A stretch of 64,000 nucleotides of DNA from Tepidimicrobium xylanilyticum. GTDB lineage: Bacteria; Bacillota; Clostridia; Tissierellales; Tepidimicrobiaceae. The position numbers and the translations under genes were made by a program. The notes under the pieces were generated by a model. It ran no database searches. It was given only the letters and a program-made list of their open reading frames with translations, and had not been told where the DNA came from. The first letter of the stretch is position 1; every line of letters begins with the position of its first letter. The stretch covers positions 62,001 to 126,000 of the forward strand of contig NZ_FNNG01000002.1 of assembly GCF_900106765.1 (NCBI RefSeq), in the 5' to 3' direction. Below are positions 62,821 to 64,000 of this stretch, in pieces.

Positions 62821-64000
62821 CTATAAATCACATAAATTACTTCTCTTTAAAAACATTCCATCACCTTTGTTGGCAATGAACTTGTTATTATCTACTAATA
62901 CTTTTCCTCTCTGAATTACCTTTTCCACCACATAGTCTACTTTAAATCCCTCATAGGGTGTATAATCCGCTGAACTGTGCCTATTTTCAATAGTTATAAT
63001 CTTGTCTTTCTTTGCAATAATAATTATATCTGCATCAGAATCTACCTGCACAGCTCCTTTTCTTGGATACAGGCCATAAATCTGTGCTGACCTAGTCATT
63101 AGCTTATCAACTAAGGTTCTTATGGAAATTCCCCTTTTGAGGCCTTCACTAAGGACTATTTCCACCCTTTCCTCTACTCCAGGAGCTCCACCTGGAGCAG
63201 TTCTAAAGTCACTTTTTCCATCCATCTTTTCCTCAAGAAAAAATGGACAATGATCAGTAGCAATTACATCAACCTGACTACTTTTAATTCCTTCCCATAA
63301 AGCTTCTATATCCTCCTGCTTTCTTAAGGGAGGTGCCATAATGTATTTAAGGCCATCAACATCGTCTTCATACCTTTCTTCAGTCAATGTTAAATACTGT
63401 GTACATGTTTCGCAGTATATGTTCTTAACTCCTCTTCTTCTAGCTGAAATAATCTCATCTAATCCCTTTTTAGTGGATACGTGGACAAAGTAGAGATGTG
63501 GGCATCCAGCTATTTCACTTAAGTAAATCATCCTGTTTATGGCTTCTGCTTCTGTAGAATCAGGTCTAGATAATGCATGATATATGGGTTTTGATTTTCC
63601 CAAAGAACCATAATATTCTCTTAAATGCTGAATTGCTCCATGATTTTCAGCATGTACTGCAATTACCGCTCCTAATTCTTTAGCCTTAATAAGTATTTTT
63701 AATATGTCCTCGTCATTTAACCTATTGTCATAGGTCATATATATTTTAAAGCTTGATATACCTTCCTCAACTAGCTTTTCCATTTCTTTCAGCACTTCTT
63801 CATTTACATGCTGGAATACTCCATGGAAACTGTAATCTATAACAGCTTTGCCTTCTGCCAGCTCATAATATTTATCAATCATGTAATTTAAGCTGCAGCC
63901 TTCAGGGCCAAAGGCAATATGGTCTACAATAGTTGTAGTTCCTCCAAAGGCAGCTGCTACTGTTCCAGTGTAGAAGTCATCAATTGCTCTGTATTTTCCT
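62821..64000 (-). CDS. Hydantoinase/dihydropyrimidinase-type amidohydrolase, N-terminus beyond window
   Basis: The open frame continues to the window edge without a break, so the gene is partial (393 residues visible). It is a cyclic-amidohydrolase: GGTTTIVDHIAFGPEGCSLN, SSFKIYMTYDNRL (metal-bridging carboxylated lysine), IAVHAENHGAI, LYFVHVSTKKGLDEI, ATDHCPFFLEEK and GAPGVEERVEIV. The first DxHxH metal motif lies outside the window. Members open hydantoin, dihydropyrimidine or similar rings. Next to the xanthine dehydrogenase it probably serves purine ring degradation. Confidence 0.88.
   Translation of the reverse strand, partial: GKYRAIDDFYTGTVAAAFGGTTTIVDHIAFGPEGCSLNYMIDKYYELAEGKAVIDYSFHGVFQHVNEEVLKEMEKLVEEGISSFKIYMTYDNRLNDEDILKILIKAKELGAVIAVHAENHGAIQHLREYYGSLGKSKPIYHALSRPDSTEAEAINRMIYLSEIAGCPHLYFVHVSTKKGLDEIISARRRGVKNIYCETCTQYLTLTEERYEDDVDGLKYIMAPPLRKQEDIEALWEGIKSSQVDVIATDHCPFFLEEKMDGKSDFRTAPGGAPGVEERVEIVLSEGLKRGISIRTLVDKLMTRSAQIYGLYPRKGAVQVDSDADIIIIAKKDKIITIENRHSSADYTPYEGFKVDYVVEKVIQRGKVLVDNNKFIANKGDGMFLKRSNLCDL

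Overview
The window is low-GC Firmicute DNA from an anaerobic endospore former. It carries sigG, sigE, spoIIGA, the spoIIA operon with sigF, the spoVA genes, yunB and a SpoVD-like PBP. The dcw cluster lacks murF, murC and ftsA, DUF881 proteins lie beside ftsZ, and there is a selenium-type xanthine dehydrogenase. Together these suggest a Tissierellia/Clostridia relative. That placement is inference from gene content; no rRNA is present. No tRNA, rRNA or CRISPR array was seen.

1-17.5 kb, minus strand: a division and wall cluster read mraZ-rsmH-ftsL-spoVD-murE-mraY-murD-ftsW-murG-murA-ftsQ-DUF881-DUF881-sbp-ftsZ, then the mother-cell block spoIIGA-sigE and the start of forespore sigG. Three 10-bp-spaced repeats in front of mraZ look like a MraZ autoregulatory box. 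17.6-30.7 kb: lgt, a YhcN-type sporulation lipoprotein, ychF, a GlcNAc/glucose-type PTS permease paired with an uncharacterised protein, an encapsulated-ferritin plus encapsulin iron-storage operon, deoC-pduL, aroC-aroB-aroA, and two membrane proteins of unknown role. 30.7-49.3 kb: yebC, nadE, two half-size TSUP transporters, a CoA-binding protein, yigZ, a Nudix-fold protein with a broken Nudix box, hflX, yunB, a class A PBP, the spoVA genes, the spoIIA operon, folD, an NhaC antiporter, a DsbA-like protein, and folT behind a tetrahydrofolate riboswitch.

49.5-58.4 kb is a decay zone. It opens with a 40-nt copy of an RNase P RNA 3' end, which looks like an attachment-site scar. Next come phage lysis and tail genes (holin, tail fibre, tail protein I, baseplate J), nearly all with stops or frameshifts. 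The baseplate J remnant is fused to a wrecked ABC peptide exporter, followed by a wrecked LytTR response regulator. Intact proC follows, then a plus-strand multicopper oxidase pseudogene that runs into the cut 3' end of a substrate-binding-protein gene. 58.4-64 kb: that lipoprotein, a MocA-like cytidylyltransferase, a selenium-dependent xanthine dehydrogenase and a partial hydantoinase, which fits an anaerobic purine-degradation locus.

Many CDS starts were moved inward from the longest ORF because a Shine-Dalgarno sequence sits 5-10 nt before an internal ATG, GTG or TTG. No wholly new system could be demonstrated. The most unusual items are the rnpB scar, a spoVAB gene that seems to need a non-AUG/GUG/UUG start, the degenerate Nudix protein, the split TSUP pair and two overlapping inverted repeats before nhaC.
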